Source: UBA952 sp044361535 (GTDB taxonomy: Bacteria; Bacteroidota; Bacteroidia; Flavobacteriales_D; Crocinitomicaceae). Taken from it: DNA of 64,000 nucleotides. The notes under the pieces were generated by a model. It saw only the letters and a program-made list of their open reading frames with translations. It ran no database searches and was not told the origin of the DNA. The DNA is taken from assembly GCA_044361535.1 (NCBI GenBank), contig JBIKIQ010000011.1, forward strand, positions 1 through 64,000. Direction: 5' to 3'. The position numbers and the translations under genes were made by a program. Each line of letters begins with the position of its first letter. The stretch's first letter is position 1. Of the stretch, positions 44,707-53,373 are shown in pieces.

Positions 44707-45553
44707 TTCTAACCTTCTTGATAACAAGCACTTGCAATTCTTGGCCGTAGATATCTTCATTGAAATCAAATATATGAATTTCTATCCGATTTTCAACAGA
44801 CTCTCCAACAGTTGGTCTCACGCCAATGTTCATTATTCCGTTTAAGAGAAATTCTCGGTAGTTGACTTGAACAAGGTAGACGCCATTTCCTGGGATTATT
44901 TTTGTAGCATCGTTAACTTGAATATTTGCCGTTGGAAAACCGATTGTTCGCCCTAGTTGATTTCCCTGAATTACTTTACCTGTTAGAATATGAGGATTAC
45001 CTAAATATTGATTGGCCAATTCGATTTCACCTTCCAAGATTGCCCGTCTAATCTTTGTTGAACTAACATTTACCGCATCAATTTCACGAGCGGGAATTTC
45101 TACTGCCTGAAAGTCATATATACTGGAAACTTCTTGCAGGTAACTAATATTTCCTTCTCGATTCCGGCCAAATTGATGATCGTAACCAATAATTATAGTA
45201 TGAATATTCAATTTATTAACGAGAATGTCTCTAACAAATTCCATGGCAGATAAACGAGAAAACTCAAAGGTGAATGGAAAAATAATACAGTTCTCAATCC
45301 CTGTCGTTGCTAATTTTTTATACTTCTCCTCCTCGGTCTGAATCAATTGCAAATTGTGAGAGTCTGGAAATAAAACCATTCTAGGATGAGGTGAAAAAGT
45401 CATTAACACAGATTCTCCGCCAACCTCATTTGCTTTCTGAACAAGATTTTCAATTATTTTTTGATGACCTAAATGTACTCCATCAAAAGTGCCAATCGTA
45501 ATGACTGGTTTTTTGATTTTTTCAACACCTACAAGACCATTAAAAATCCGCAT
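44618..45553 (-). CDS. ribF: Bifunctional riboflavin kinase / FAD synthetase RibF
   Basis: A 311-residue enzyme from the ATG of MRIFNGLVGVEK (a TTG 12 bases upstream also opens the frame). The N-terminal FAD synthetase part has the nucleotidyltransferase motif GTFDGVHLGHQKI and VSSTKIRRAI. The C-terminal riboflavin kinase part has TGKVIQGNQLGRTIGFPTANI and NIGVRPTV. It makes FMN and FAD in the cytoplasm. The 3' end overlaps the leucine-rich-repeat gene. A TACTTTTG box ends 9 bases from the ATG. Confidence 0.94.
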   Translation of the reverse strand: MRIFNGLVGVEKIKKPVITIGTFDGVHLGHQKIIENLVQKANEVGGESVLMTFSPHPRMVLFPDSHNLQLIQTEEEKYKKLATTGIENCIIFPFTFEFSRLSAMEFVRDILVNKLNIHTIIIGYDHQFGRNREGNISYLQEVSSIYDFQAVEIPAREIDAVNVSSTKIRRAILEGEIELANQYLGNPHILTGKVIQGNQLGRTIGFPTANIQVNDATKIIPGNGVYLVQVNYREFLLNGIMNIGVRPTVGESVENRIEIHIFDFNEDIYGQELQVLVIKKVRNEFKFDSVDQLASQIAEDIRFARDFFISY

Positions 45554-45562
45554 AATTGATTG

Positions 45563-45570
45563 CAAAAGTA
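45563..45570 (-). promoter_or_regulatory. TAnnTTTG box close to the ribF start
   Basis: TACTTTTG on the minus strand, 9 bases from the ATG; it implies a leader of only a few bases. Confidence 0.4.
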
Positions 45571-45615
45571 GTAAAATACAAGCGAAAATTTGAAAAGGAG
45601 CATCACTTCAACTCC

Positions 45616-45649
45616 AAAAAGAAAAGTCGCCCCAATTTTGAGACGACTT
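45616..45649 (-). terminator. Intrinsic terminator after ahcY
   Basis: Read on the minus strand, AAGTCGTCTC pairs with GGGGCGACTT (two G-T wobbles) around a 6-base loop and is followed by TTCTTTTT. It lies 20 bases past the ahcY stop. Confidence 0.8.
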
Positions 45650-45668
45650 CCTTAAAAAATTAAATTTA

Positions 45669-46979
45669 TTAATATCTGTAGTGTTCTGCTTTAAACGGAC
45701 CTTCCACTTTTACACCAATATAATTAGCTTGGTCATCCGATAGCGTTTCTAATTCTACACCAATTTTTGCTAAATGCAAACGAGCTACTTTTTCATCCAA
45801 ATGTTTTGGAAGCATGTAAACGTCATTTTCATAATTGGCTGAATTTTGCCATAACTCTAATTGAGCAAGCGTTTGGTTTGTAAATGAATTTGACATCACA
45901 AATGAAGGATGACCAGTTGCACAACCTAAATTAACCAAACGACCTTCAGCTAAAATTATGATTTCATTTCCGTTAACGTTATAAATATCAACTTGCGGTT
46001 TAACCGTATATTTGGTTGAACCAAAATTTGTATTTAACCAAGCCATATCGATTTCATTGTCAAAATGACCAATATTACAAACGATAGCTTTGTCCTTCAT
46101 TTTCTCGAAATGACGTCCCACTACAATATTTTTATTACCAGTTGTAGTTACGATAATATCACCTTGATTAACAACTGAATCAAGTCGTTTTACTTCAAAT
46201 CCATCCATCGCAGCTTGAAGCGCACAAATCGGATCGATTTCAGTAACTATAACTCGAGCTCCAGCTCCTTTTAATGAAGCAGCAGATCCTTTTCCAACAT
46301 CTCCGTATCCACAAACTACAGCAACTTTTCCGGCCATCATCGTATCTGTAGCACGACGAATGGAATCCACTAATGATTCTTTACAACCGTATTTGTTATC
46401 GAATTTTGATTTTGTTACTGAATCGTTTACATTGATTGCAGGCATTACCAAAGTTCCATTTTTCTTACGCTCATACAATCTGTGAACTCCTGTAGTAGTC
46501 TCTTCAGATAGACCTTTGATTGCAGCAGTTAATTCTGGATAACGGTCAAAAACCATATTTGTTAAATCACCACCATCATCCAAAATCATATTAAGTGGTT
46601 GGTTATCACTGAATGCGAACAAGGTTTGCTCGATACACCAGTCAAATTCTTCTTCATTCATTCCTTTCCATGCATATACTGGAATCCCCGCAGCAGCAAT
46701 TGCAGCAGCAGCGTGATCTTGTGTAGAGAAAATGTTACAAGATGACCAACTAACTTCAGCTCCAAGATCAACTAATGTTTCAATTAAAACTGCCGTCTGG
46801 ATAGTCATGTGTAAACAGCCAGCTATACGAGCTCCTGCCAATGGTTTTGAATTTCCATATTCGTCACGCAAGGCCATCAATCCGGGCATTTCAGCTTCTG
46901 CTAGTCTAATTTCTTTCCGACCCCAATCAGCAAGGCTGACATCTTTAACTTTATAGGTAAGTTTTTCAGTTGTACTCAT
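45669..46979 (-). CDS. ahcY: Adenosylhomocysteinase (SAH hydrolase)
   Basis: A 436-residue NAD-dependent enzyme that splits S-adenosylhomocysteine into homocysteine and adenosine in the activated methyl cycle. Signatures are CLHMTIQTAVLIETLVDLGAEV-type N-terminal region, SCNIFSTQDHAAAAI, the NAD-binding GYGDVGKG, the loop CNIGHFDNEIDM and the C-terminal KVEGPFKAEHYRY with the conserved lysine and tyrosine that reach the neighbouring subunit's NAD. A minus-strand TAAATTTG box lies at 47002-47009, and a terminator follows, so it is probably monocistronic. Confidence 0.97.
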   Translation of the reverse strand: MSTTEKLTYKVKDVSLADWGRKEIRLAEAEMPGLMALRDEYGNSKPLAGARIAGCLHMTIQTAVLIETLVDLGAEVSWSSCNIFSTQDHAAAAIAAAGIPVYAWKGMNEEEFDWCIEQTLFAFSDNQPLNMILDDGGDLTNMVFDRYPELTAAIKGLSEETTTGVHRLYERKKNGTLVMPAINVNDSVTKSKFDNKYGCKESLVDSIRRATDTMMAGKVAVVCGYGDVGKGSAASLKGAGARVIVTEIDPICALQAAMDGFEVKRLDSVVNQGDIIVTTTGNKNIVVGRHFEKMKDKAIVCNIGHFDNEIDMAWLNTNFGSTKYTVKPQVDIYNVNGNEIIILAEGRLVNLGCATGHPSFVMSNSFTNQTLAQLELWQNSANYENDVYMLPKHLDEKVARLHLAKIGVELETLSDDQANYIGVKVEGPFKAEHYRY

Positions 46980-47001
46980 TATTTTTTCTTTAAAATGAGT
47001 G

Positions 47002-47009
47002 CAAATTTA
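47002..47009 (-). promoter_or_regulatory. Putative -7 box of the ahcY promoter
   Basis: TAAATTTG on the minus strand, 22 bases upstream of the start codon. No clear -33 TTTG. Confidence 0.5.
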
Positions 47010-47063
47010 CAAAACTACTGTGACACTGTAAAATATATTCCAAGAAACTCAATAAAATATTGC

Positions 47064-47071
47064 TATCTTTG
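47064..47071 (+). promoter_or_regulatory. Putative -7 box of the ndk promoter
   Basis: TATCTTTG, followed by CACCC; the ndk ATG is 29 bases on. No clear -33 TTTG. Confidence 0.6.
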
Positions 47072-47100
47072 CACCCAAATTAGAAAAAAAAACAATTGAA

Positions 47101-47520
47101 ATGGCAACAAATAGAACGTTTACAATGCTTAAGCCTGATGCAATCGAAAATGGGCACATGGGGAAAATTATTGACATGATTATCCAAGCAGGATTTCAAG
47201 TTAAAGCAATGAAGTTAACGCAATTAACTACGGAACAAGCGCAAAAATTTTATGAAGTTCATGCTGAAAGACCGTTTTACGGCGAATTAGTGGAATATAT
47301 GACTTCAGGACCGATCGTTGCAGCTATCCTTGAAAAAGACAATGCGGTTGCTGATTTTCGTGCTTTGATAGGTGCTACTGATCCTGCTGAAGCAGCCGAA
47401 GGTACTATTCGTAAACATTACGCGGAAAGCAAAGGAAGAAATGCTGTTCATGGATCTGACTCTGATGAAAATGCTGAAATCGAAGGGAAATTTCATTTTT
47501 CAGCAAACGAAATAGTTTAA
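47101..47520 (+). CDS. ndk: Nucleoside diphosphate kinase
   Basis: A 139-residue enzyme that transfers phosphate from ATP to other NDPs. The active-site histidine is His117 in RNAVHGSDSDENA, and the N-terminal TFTMLKPDAIENGHMG motif is intact. It is divergent from ahcY, with a promoter box for each gene in the 121 bases between them, and it ends at a terminator hairpin before prfC. Confidence 0.97.
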   Translation: MATNRTFTMLKPDAIENGHMGKIIDMIIQAGFQVKAMKLTQLTTEQAQKFYEVHAERPFYGELVEYMTSGPIVAAILEKDNAVADFRALIGATDPAEAAEGTIRKHYAESKGRNAVHGSDSDENAEIEGKFHFSANEIV

Positions 47521-47540
47521 TTTTTAAAATTCTTTAACCA

Positions 47541-47570
47541 AAAGGCTGCCTTGTGCAGTCTTTTTTGTTT
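47541..47570 (+). terminator. Intrinsic terminator after ndk
   Basis: AAAGGCTGC (47541-47549) and GCAGTCTTT (47555-47563) pair with one G-T wobble, followed by T-rich sequence. It ends just before the prfC start. Confidence 0.8.
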
Positions 47571-47579
47571 TTTTACACC

Positions 47580-49175
47580 ATGAGTAACCTAATCGCCATT
47601 GAAAAACGAAGAACTTTTGGAATCATTTCTCACCCAGATGCCGGTAAAACTACCCTTACGGAAAAATTACTCTTGTTTGGTGGAGCCATTCAAACAGCTG
47701 GAGCGGTAAAAAACAATAAGATTAAAAAATCAGCCACCTCCGATTTCATGGAAATTGAAAAGCAGAGAGGAATTTCTGTTGCCACTTCTGTAATGGCATT
47801 TGGATATGGAGGAAAGCAAATCAACATTCTAGATACACCGGGTCACAAAGATTTTGCAGAAGATACTTTTAGGACATTAACAGCTGTTGATAGTGTAATT
47901 CTTGTGATTGACTGTGCAAACGGAGTAGAGGAACAAACCAAAAAATTGATGGAGGTTTGTAGAATGAGAAAAACACCGGTAATCATCTTTATCAATAAAA
48001 TGGACCGCGATGGTAAGGATCCTTTTGAACTGTTGGATGAATTGGAAAAATCGCTCGATATCAAGGTTAGACCATTGACTTGGCCCATTGGAATGGGGGA
48101 TCGTTTTCAGGGTGTTTACAACATATATCAAAAAGGCTTAAACTTGTTTTCGGCCAACAAAACAAAAATTTCGAATGACGTTGTTTCCATTACCGATATT
48201 AATGATTCAGAACTTGTTGAGATAATTGGTGAAAATCCTGCGGAAGAACTTCGTGGTGAGTTGGAGATGATTGAGGCGGTGTATGATTCTTTTGATCGCG
48301 ATAATTATTTGAATGGTGATGTAGCACCTGTTTTCTTTGGTTCTGCCGTAAATAATTTTGGTGTAAAAGAATTGTTGGATACTTTTTGCGAAATTTCCCC
48401 ATCGCCCAGAGGAAGAGAAACCGATAAGCGAAAAGTTGAGCCAAGCGATAATCAATTTAGTGGTTTTGTTTTTAAAATTCATGCTAACTTGGATCCAAAA
48501 CACAGAGATCGAATTGCCTTTTTGCGCGTAGTATCTGGAAAATTTGAACGAAATACATTTTACCAGCATGTGCGTTTAGATAAGAAAATGAAATTTGCCA
48601 ATCCAACATCATTTATGGCGCAAGACAAAAGTGTAATTGATGATGCATATCCGGGTGATGTAATTGGATTGTATGACACTGGGAATTTTAAAATTGGCGA
48701 TACACTTACGGCAGGGGAAGTGATGATGTTTAAAGGTATACCAAGTTTTTCTCCTGAAATATTCATGGAATTGGAAAACTTAGATCCTTTGAAATCAAAA
48801 CAGTTGGAAAAAGGAATCCGACAATTGATAGATGAAGGTGTTGCGCAACTTTTTATTCAACAGCCCGGAAATCGAAAAATTGTAGGTACAGTTGGACAAC
48901 TTCAATTTGAAGTAATTAATTATAGATTGATTCACGAATATGGTGCAAATTGTAGATTTGTGCCACGAAATTATTTCAAAGCATGTTGGTTGACTACCGA
49001 TAACAAAGAACAACTGGAATCATTTAAACGAGCAAAGGGAAATCACATTGCTTTAGACAAGGATGATAATTTGGTCTTTTTGGCTGAAACAACGTTTTTG
49101 CTCAGCATGGCCGAAAAGGACTATCCTGATATTACGTTTCACAAAACATCTGAATTCAAGCTTGAAATTTCTTAA
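47580..49175 (+). CDS. prfC: Peptide chain release factor 3 (RF3)
   Basis: A translational GTPase that recycles RF1/RF2 after termination. I use the ATG of MSNLIAIEKRRTFG, giving 531 residues, because the upstream TTG lies within the terminator of ndk. The G motifs are HPDAGKTT (G1), DTPGHKDF (G3) and NKMDRDG (G4), and the switch-adjacent QRGISVATSVMAF is typical of RF3. RF3 is well separated from EF-G by this pattern and by length. With the ndk terminator directly in front, its own promoter must lie in the short gap or within ndk. Confidence 0.95.
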   Translation: MSNLIAIEKRRTFGIISHPDAGKTTLTEKLLLFGGAIQTAGAVKNNKIKKSATSDFMEIEKQRGISVATSVMAFGYGGKQINILDTPGHKDFAEDTFRTLTAVDSVILVIDCANGVEEQTKKLMEVCRMRKTPVIIFINKMDRDGKDPFELLDELEKSLDIKVRPLTWPIGMGDRFQGVYNIYQKGLNLFSANKTKISNDVVSITDINDSELVEIIGENPAEELRGELEMIEAVYDSFDRDNYLNGDVAPVFFGSAVNNFGVKELLDTFCEISPSPRGRETDKRKVEPSDNQFSGFVFKIHANLDPKHRDRIAFLRVVSGKFERNTFYQHVRLDKKMKFANPTSFMAQDKSVIDDAYPGDVIGLYDTGNFKIGDTLTAGEVMMFKGIPSFSPEIFMELENLDPLKSKQLEKGIRQLIDEGVAQLFIQQPGNRKIVGTVGQLQFEVINYRLIHEYGANCRFVPRNYFKACWLTTDNKEQLESFKRAKGNHIALDKDDNLVFLAETTFLLSMAEKDYPDITFHKTSEFKLEIS

Positions 49176-49213
49176 ACAAAAAGTATTTTAACTGGAATTT
49201 TACATATTTTTTT

Positions 49214-49221
49214 TACATTTG
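49214..49221 (+). promoter_or_regulatory. Putative -7 box before the coiled-coil lipoprotein pair
   Basis: TACATTTG, 19 bases before the ATG of the first lipoprotein. Confidence 0.5.
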
Positions 49222-49240
49222 GACACTAAATTATGATACA

Positions 49241-49816
49241 ATGAAAAGAATTTACGGTTTTTTGGTAGTTGGTTTATTAATCGCTTCCTGCGGCGGTTCA
49301 AGTGCTGAAGATGATAAATTGAAGCTAGAAAAGGAAAAACTAGAGCTAGAAAAAAAGAAATTAGAACTTGAAAAGGAAAAAATGAGTTCTGGTGAAACTT
49401 CAGAAAAAGGAGATAATTCAGTTGACGAAAAAGAAGAAAAGAAGTCGAAAAACGTGAAACAACCTAGTGTTAGTTCGCAAGAAAGCATAATTTATGATTT
49501 TTACCGTGATTTTGACAATGCTTTTGATCAAAGTTCAATGCGAGAGTATATCGATAATTATTATGGATCTTCTGTTAAACCAACCTATTTAAAGGCAGAA
49601 CTTCCAAGTTATCAGTATTATTCTTCAAAGGAACATTCGATTGATGATATTTCATTAATCAGCGAGACAGACGAAACAAGACGATACAAAGTGATTTTTT
49701 ATTTCACGTTTGAAAGAACAAATGGAACTACAGGAAGTAACAAGTGTGCTGATATGTTAACGCTGGATAATAACAATATGATTATTGCTAGAAGCGAATT
49801 GGGAAAAGTAAAATAA
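49241..49816 (+). CDS. Coiled-coil lipoprotein of unknown function
   Basis: A 191-residue protein with a lipobox LIASC (Cys17), followed by a Lys/Glu/Leu heptad region of about 25 residues (KLEKEKLELEKKK) and an acidic linker to about residue 75. The C-terminal ~110 residues (IIYDFYRDFDNAFDQSSMREYIDNYY) form a folded domain I cannot assign, perhaps of NTF2-like size. The gene 17 bases downstream has the same lipobox and heptad start but a different C-terminal domain, so the two look like a duplicated leader with swapped domains. Confidence 0.75.
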   Translation: MKRIYGFLVVGLLIASCGGSSAEDDKLKLEKEKLELEKKKLELEKEKMSSGETSEKGDNSVDEKEEKKSKNVKQPSVSSQESIIYDFYRDFDNAFDQSSMREYIDNYYGSSVKPTYLKAELPSYQYYSSKEHSIDDISLISETDETRRYKVIFYFTFERTNGTTGSNKCADMLTLDNNNMIIARSELGKVK

Positions 49817-49833
49817 TTTAAACAAAAGTTGAG

Positions 49834-50319
49834 ATGAATAGAAAGTACATGTTTCTTGCGGTTTTTGCCAGCCTTGTAATGGCCAGCTGCGGCGGAAGTG
49901 ATGCAAATACCGAACTTGAGAAAGAAAAGTTAAAGCTTGAACGCGAAAAGTTAGAATTAGAAAAGAGTAAAGCTACGCAAGCTGAACCTCAATCAGAAGG
50001 TACCGACGAGTCTGCAAAAAAGGAAGAGAATAATAAAGAGGCAGATGAAGAAAGGAGAAAAGAAGTTGCTGAAAAAGCAAGTAAAGCCAACCGATTCAGT
50101 GCATACACCGAGGCAGTAGTTGCGGTTAAGAAAACATTTTTCTACTCAAAACCAGATGACGGTTCAAAGAAAAGCTCATTTCTTATTGAAGGAGATAGGA
50201 TTATGGTTGAAAAATCTCAACGAAATTTTGTATTTGTTACCTTCACGAATGAATACAATAGTAAGGTAACTTCTGGTTGGATTAAATCAGATGATCTTGA
50301 ACCAATTTATAGGGATTAA
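49834..50319 (+). CDS. Coiled-coil lipoprotein with SH3-like domain
   Basis: A 161-residue protein with lipobox VMASC (Cys19) and a heptad segment (KLKLEREKLELEK, ~27-48), then a charged linker. The C-terminal ~65 residues (VVAVKKTFFYSKP, LIEGDRIMVEKSQRNFVFV, GWIKSDDLEPIY) look like a bacterial SH3 domain, which often binds cell-wall peptides. It is partner to the preceding gene, and a strong terminator follows. Confidence 0.78.
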   Translation: MNRKYMFLAVFASLVMASCGGSDANTELEKEKLKLEREKLELEKSKATQAEPQSEGTDESAKKEENNKEADEERRKEVAEKASKANRFSAYTEAVVAVKKTFFYSKPDDGSKKSSFLIEGDRIMVEKSQRNFVFVTFTNEYNSKVTSGWIKSDDLEPIYRD

Positions 50320-50343
50320 TATTTCATTGGATATTTTAAATTT

Positions 50344-50373
50344 AACAGGAGTCTAAAAACTCCTGTTTTTTTT
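50344..50373 (+). terminator. Intrinsic terminator after the lipoprotein pair
   Basis: A 9-base perfect stem AACAGGAGT / ACTCCTGTT (50344-50352, 50359-50367) with loop CTAAAA, followed by T. The opposite strand lacks a T-run. Confidence 0.9.
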
Positions 50374-52462
50374 ACCAGCTAATTCGTAATTGAATAACTA
50401 AGTCAGATTTTCTACTTCCCTGAATCCCTTCCGCACCAGAACTGACGGTTTTTCGATTATTGTATAAAAAGTAACCGTAGCGAACCCATAAATCACAGTG
50501 TCGTAAAAAAGAATATCGCAGTAAAATATAGGCTCGATTTCCTTGGTAGTAATATGCAGGAACGGCAAATACATACAATGCGTTGTTTTCAAAAGAATAC
50601 AAGCGAGTATCGTAACTGTCCGTGTCAAACAAAGCATAACGTAAAGCCAAATCGATGGGGAATCCTTTTGGTTTGTATAGTAAATCTTGAGTAAACAGCA
50701 TCCCTTTTTCTGGGGTATTGCTCGCTCGATTGATAGTAACGTATTCAACTCTACTTTTTAAGGTGAAAAACTCATTTACTACGTAAGAAACATTTAAGCG
50801 ATAATTGCGCTGTAATATATCTTCAATGCCTGTAACAGTTTCATCGGCAACACGACTATTTCGTTGTCGTATTTGCTGGCGAAATCTTCCATAAACTTCA
50901 AAAATTTTATTGGGCTTATAACTTGGTTGAATCAAAATTTCATGACCATGTGAAGGGGCATCTACCAAATATTTCATCCATGGAAATTGAAATAAATCAA
51001 TATAGCCATTTAGACTCCATGATTTTGCAAGTTTAAATTTGCCTCCCACATACAAACCTCTTTCATTTTGGGTATTGCTGCCTTCAGAAAAACCAGCGTT
51101 GTAAAAAGTTTGATAGCCTCGACCATAATTTCGATAAAGTACACCCACACTGGCATTTGGGTCCAAAGAAAGCATAGCTCCATGAACCATAGCCGTTCCA
51201 CCAAAATTTTCACCGTTGAATTGAAAATAGTTTCGTGCTACTTCCCCAAAGAGATTGATATTTTTATAAACATAGTTGTAGTCTACACTTGCCGCAAGAT
51301 TTTGTTTGCCCCTGAAATCATATTGATTATATATAGTTTCATTTTTTACAAATGGTTTGTCGTATCCTTGAATTACTGCTGCAGCTCCTAGACGAAGTGC
51401 ACTGTTGACATAGCGTAAATTTGAACCAGCAATATACTCAGTTAATCCATTCTTCTTTTCAATTTCTCGATTCGTTCTGTGCAATCCTGATAAATCAATG
51501 GTAGAAATAAATTCAAGGTCATCAAAGGTTGAATCAGCAATAGCTACCGTAGCATCTACTTTTTTTACAGAGGCAAACGATAACAAACTGAAATTTTTGT
51601 ATCCTAAATCAGCTGCAACTCCTCTTAAAAAACGATTTTCGTCGACAGATGTATATGCTCTTATAGGAATCGCATTTCTTTTCATAGTGGCGATGTCGGC
51701 AGTTTTTCCAAAAGCGTAACTCGACCATAAATTCAATCCTTGACCAACTTGTACTTGATAGTCACCAATGGCAAAAGATTTAAGATATTTTCCTCCTTTA
51801 TAAAAAATATGTGCTGAATAGAAGTCAAAACCATTTTTTTGTGCTCCTCTGAAAAATTGCTCGCCGGCATCTTTTTCTGCAGTTATTCCAATGCTAATAT
51901 TTGTTTTGTAGGTATAGCGAAATCTGGAATAGTATCTATCTGAATTCCCGTAATAATAGTTGTTTGAAGTTTGCAAAATGGAATCGGAAACCTCAGAATA
52001 TCCAGCTTTTTTTTCTACAGTAGGTTGGTAACGTAAAAACCATTCAAACTTACCTTCTTTTAAAGCTTCTTTCAATGAGATGTGTAGATTATCCAATTTA
52101 TCATCAATATACACAAAAGGAAGTACAAGCTGAATTGTGGAAAGATCCCAGAAACGCATACTTTGTAGTTCATAAATTGAAATAAACTTGCCAAATCTCT
52201 TTCTGTGAAGTAGTAAATCATTTATTTGAACGGCCGTTAATAAATTTAATTCCTCCAATTCTTCAGCGTTTGCTGCATTGAGATTTAACTTGTTGTCGTA
52301 ATAAAAATTAAGCGCCTCAATGACATTTGTTAAATCGATGTCTTCCGATTGTAATTGTTCGGAAATAAATTCAATTCGTTGTTGTATTATTTCATTTCTA
52401 TCCTGTGAATGGGCTTGAATAAGGATAAAACAGAAGAGGAGAAATAGCAGTTTACGAATCAT
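50372..52462 (-). CDS. Secreted helix-hairpin-helix / beta-barrel protein
   Basis: A 696-residue protein with signal peptide (to about residue 19, AHSQ). Residues ~55-120 carry a ComEA-like helix-hairpin-helix region (LNLNAANAEELEELNLLTAVQINDLLLHRKRFGKF-type pattern, then SIYELQSM). The rest (~150-696) is rich in amphipathic strands with aromatic ends (YSRFRYTYKTNISIGI, RGLYVGGKFKLAKSW) and ends in a beta strand QLRISW, as outer membrane barrels do. It lies 3 bases after the PorV-like gene. A DNA-uptake or secretion role is possible but unproven. Confidence 0.72.
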   Translation of the reverse strand: MIRKLLFLLFCFILIQAHSQDRNEIIQQRIEFISEQLQSEDIDLTNVIEALNFYYDNKLNLNAANAEELEELNLLTAVQINDLLLHRKRFGKFISIYELQSMRFWDLSTIQLVLPFVYIDDKLDNLHISLKEALKEGKFEWFLRYQPTVEKKAGYSEVSDSILQTSNNYYYGNSDRYYSRFRYTYKTNISIGITAEKDAGEQFFRGAQKNGFDFYSAHIFYKGGKYLKSFAIGDYQVQVGQGLNLWSSYAFGKTADIATMKRNAIPIRAYTSVDENRFLRGVAADLGYKNFSLLSFASVKKVDATVAIADSTFDDLEFISTIDLSGLHRTNREIEKKNGLTEYIAGSNLRYVNSALRLGAAAVIQGYDKPFVKNETIYNQYDFRGKQNLAASVDYNYVYKNINLFGEVARNYFQFNGENFGGTAMVHGAMLSLDPNASVGVLYRNYGRGYQTFYNAGFSEGSNTQNERGLYVGGKFKLAKSWSLNGYIDLFQFPWMKYLVDAPSHGHEILIQPSYKPNKIFEVYGRFRQQIRQRNSRVADETVTGIEDILQRNYRLNVSYVVNEFFTLKSRVEYVTINRASNTPEKGMLFTQDLLYKPKGFPIDLALRYALFDTDSYDTRLYSFENNALYVFAVPAYYYQGNRAYILLRYSFLRHCDLWVRYGYFLYNNRKTVSSGAEGIQGSRKSDLVIQLRISW

Positions 52463-52465
52463 TTT

Positions 52466-53287
52466 CTAAAATTGGTAGGAAAATGAACAATGGGGAGACC
52501 AACCCAAAATTTGATGATAGGAACTTCCAATATCTAATTTTAATAGTTCTTTGAATCGGTATCCAAAACCAAACGAACCTTCTATTGGAGCAGATGCAAA
52601 ACCACCTCTAAGAAAAAAGTTGTCGATTAGCTTGTACTCAATTCCAAATTTTCCACGCATGGCGTAATCTACATTTTTTTCAGCTTCAGCCGTTAACAGG
52701 ACTTTTTTAGAAATGGAGTAGGAAGAGCCCAAGCGCATGACGGTGCTAAATCTATCTTCTTGATAGTCAGAAAGTTTGTTTCTGCCCAGATTGAATAGGC
52801 TAAATCCAATATTCCATTTCTCGGTAATTTTAGCTAAAAGACCAAGTTCGGCGGTTACTGTATTTTTTGATCCATAATTTTCGGGTAAGCGTACTCCCAA
52901 ATAATTCAATTGAACTCCAGCAGAAAGTAATTCGCTCAATTTCAAACTATAACCAACGCCTGCTTTATAAGATAAAAAATTTCGGTAGCCAAAACGTTGC
53001 CCCCCTGCCGAAATTACCCCTCTTTTTAAAGGTACAGCAAAAGCGATTCCTTGAGATTGCATTTCCTTTAACAAAAATCGATTTTCATAACTAATGCCAA
53101 TTTCTATTTTTTTAAGCCCAGTTAATGCCGCTGGATTGTGATGAAAAGCCCAAATATCTTCTAAGGTATTACTTGCATTTGCCATGGATTGTGAGCGTCC
53201 CCCCATGGGGTAATAGCCCTGACCAAAAAATTGGTTAAATGACAATATAACACATAAAAATAGAACAGCTTTTGGAAAAATTTGCAT
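52466..53287 (-). CDS. PorV/PorQ-like outer membrane beta-barrel protein
   Basis: About 273 residues from the ATG of MQIFPKAVLFLCV; the open frame also includes a TTG 6 bases upstream. The signal peptide ends near FFGQ. The pattern GGRSQSMANASNTLEDIWAFHHNPAALTGLKKIEIGI is the family's N-terminal signature (PorV/UPF0164, FadL-like barrel), and the chain ends in a C-terminal strand SFSYQF. PorV is a T9SS shuttle that carries cargo; here the partner is the helix-hairpin-helix barrel protein 3 bases downstream, so the pair probably acts together. Confidence 0.75.
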   Translation of the reverse strand: MQIFPKAVLFLCVILSFNQFFGQGYYPMGGRSQSMANASNTLEDIWAFHHNPAALTGLKKIEIGISYENRFLLKEMQSQGIAFAVPLKRGVISAGGQRFGYRNFLSYKAGVGYSLKLSELLSAGVQLNYLGVRLPENYGSKNTVTAELGLLAKITEKWNIGFSLFNLGRNKLSDYQEDRFSTVMRLGSSYSISKKVLLTAEAEKNVDYAMRGKFGIEYKLIDNFFLRGGFASAPIEGSFGFGYRFKELLKLDIGSSYHQILGWSPHCSFSYQF

Positions 53288-53290
53288 AGT

Positions 53291-53298
53291 CAAAAATA
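53291..53298 (-). promoter_or_regulatory. TAnnTTTG box next to the PorV-like start
   Basis: TATTTTTG on the minus strand, then ACT and ATG; if used, the transcript would be nearly leaderless. Confidence 0.4.
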
Positions 53299-53373
53299 CG
53301 AAAGAAATCTTAGTAAAGGATAACCTTAAGATTATTTGAAGATTAAATTAACTAGCTAATTACTGTAAAATAA

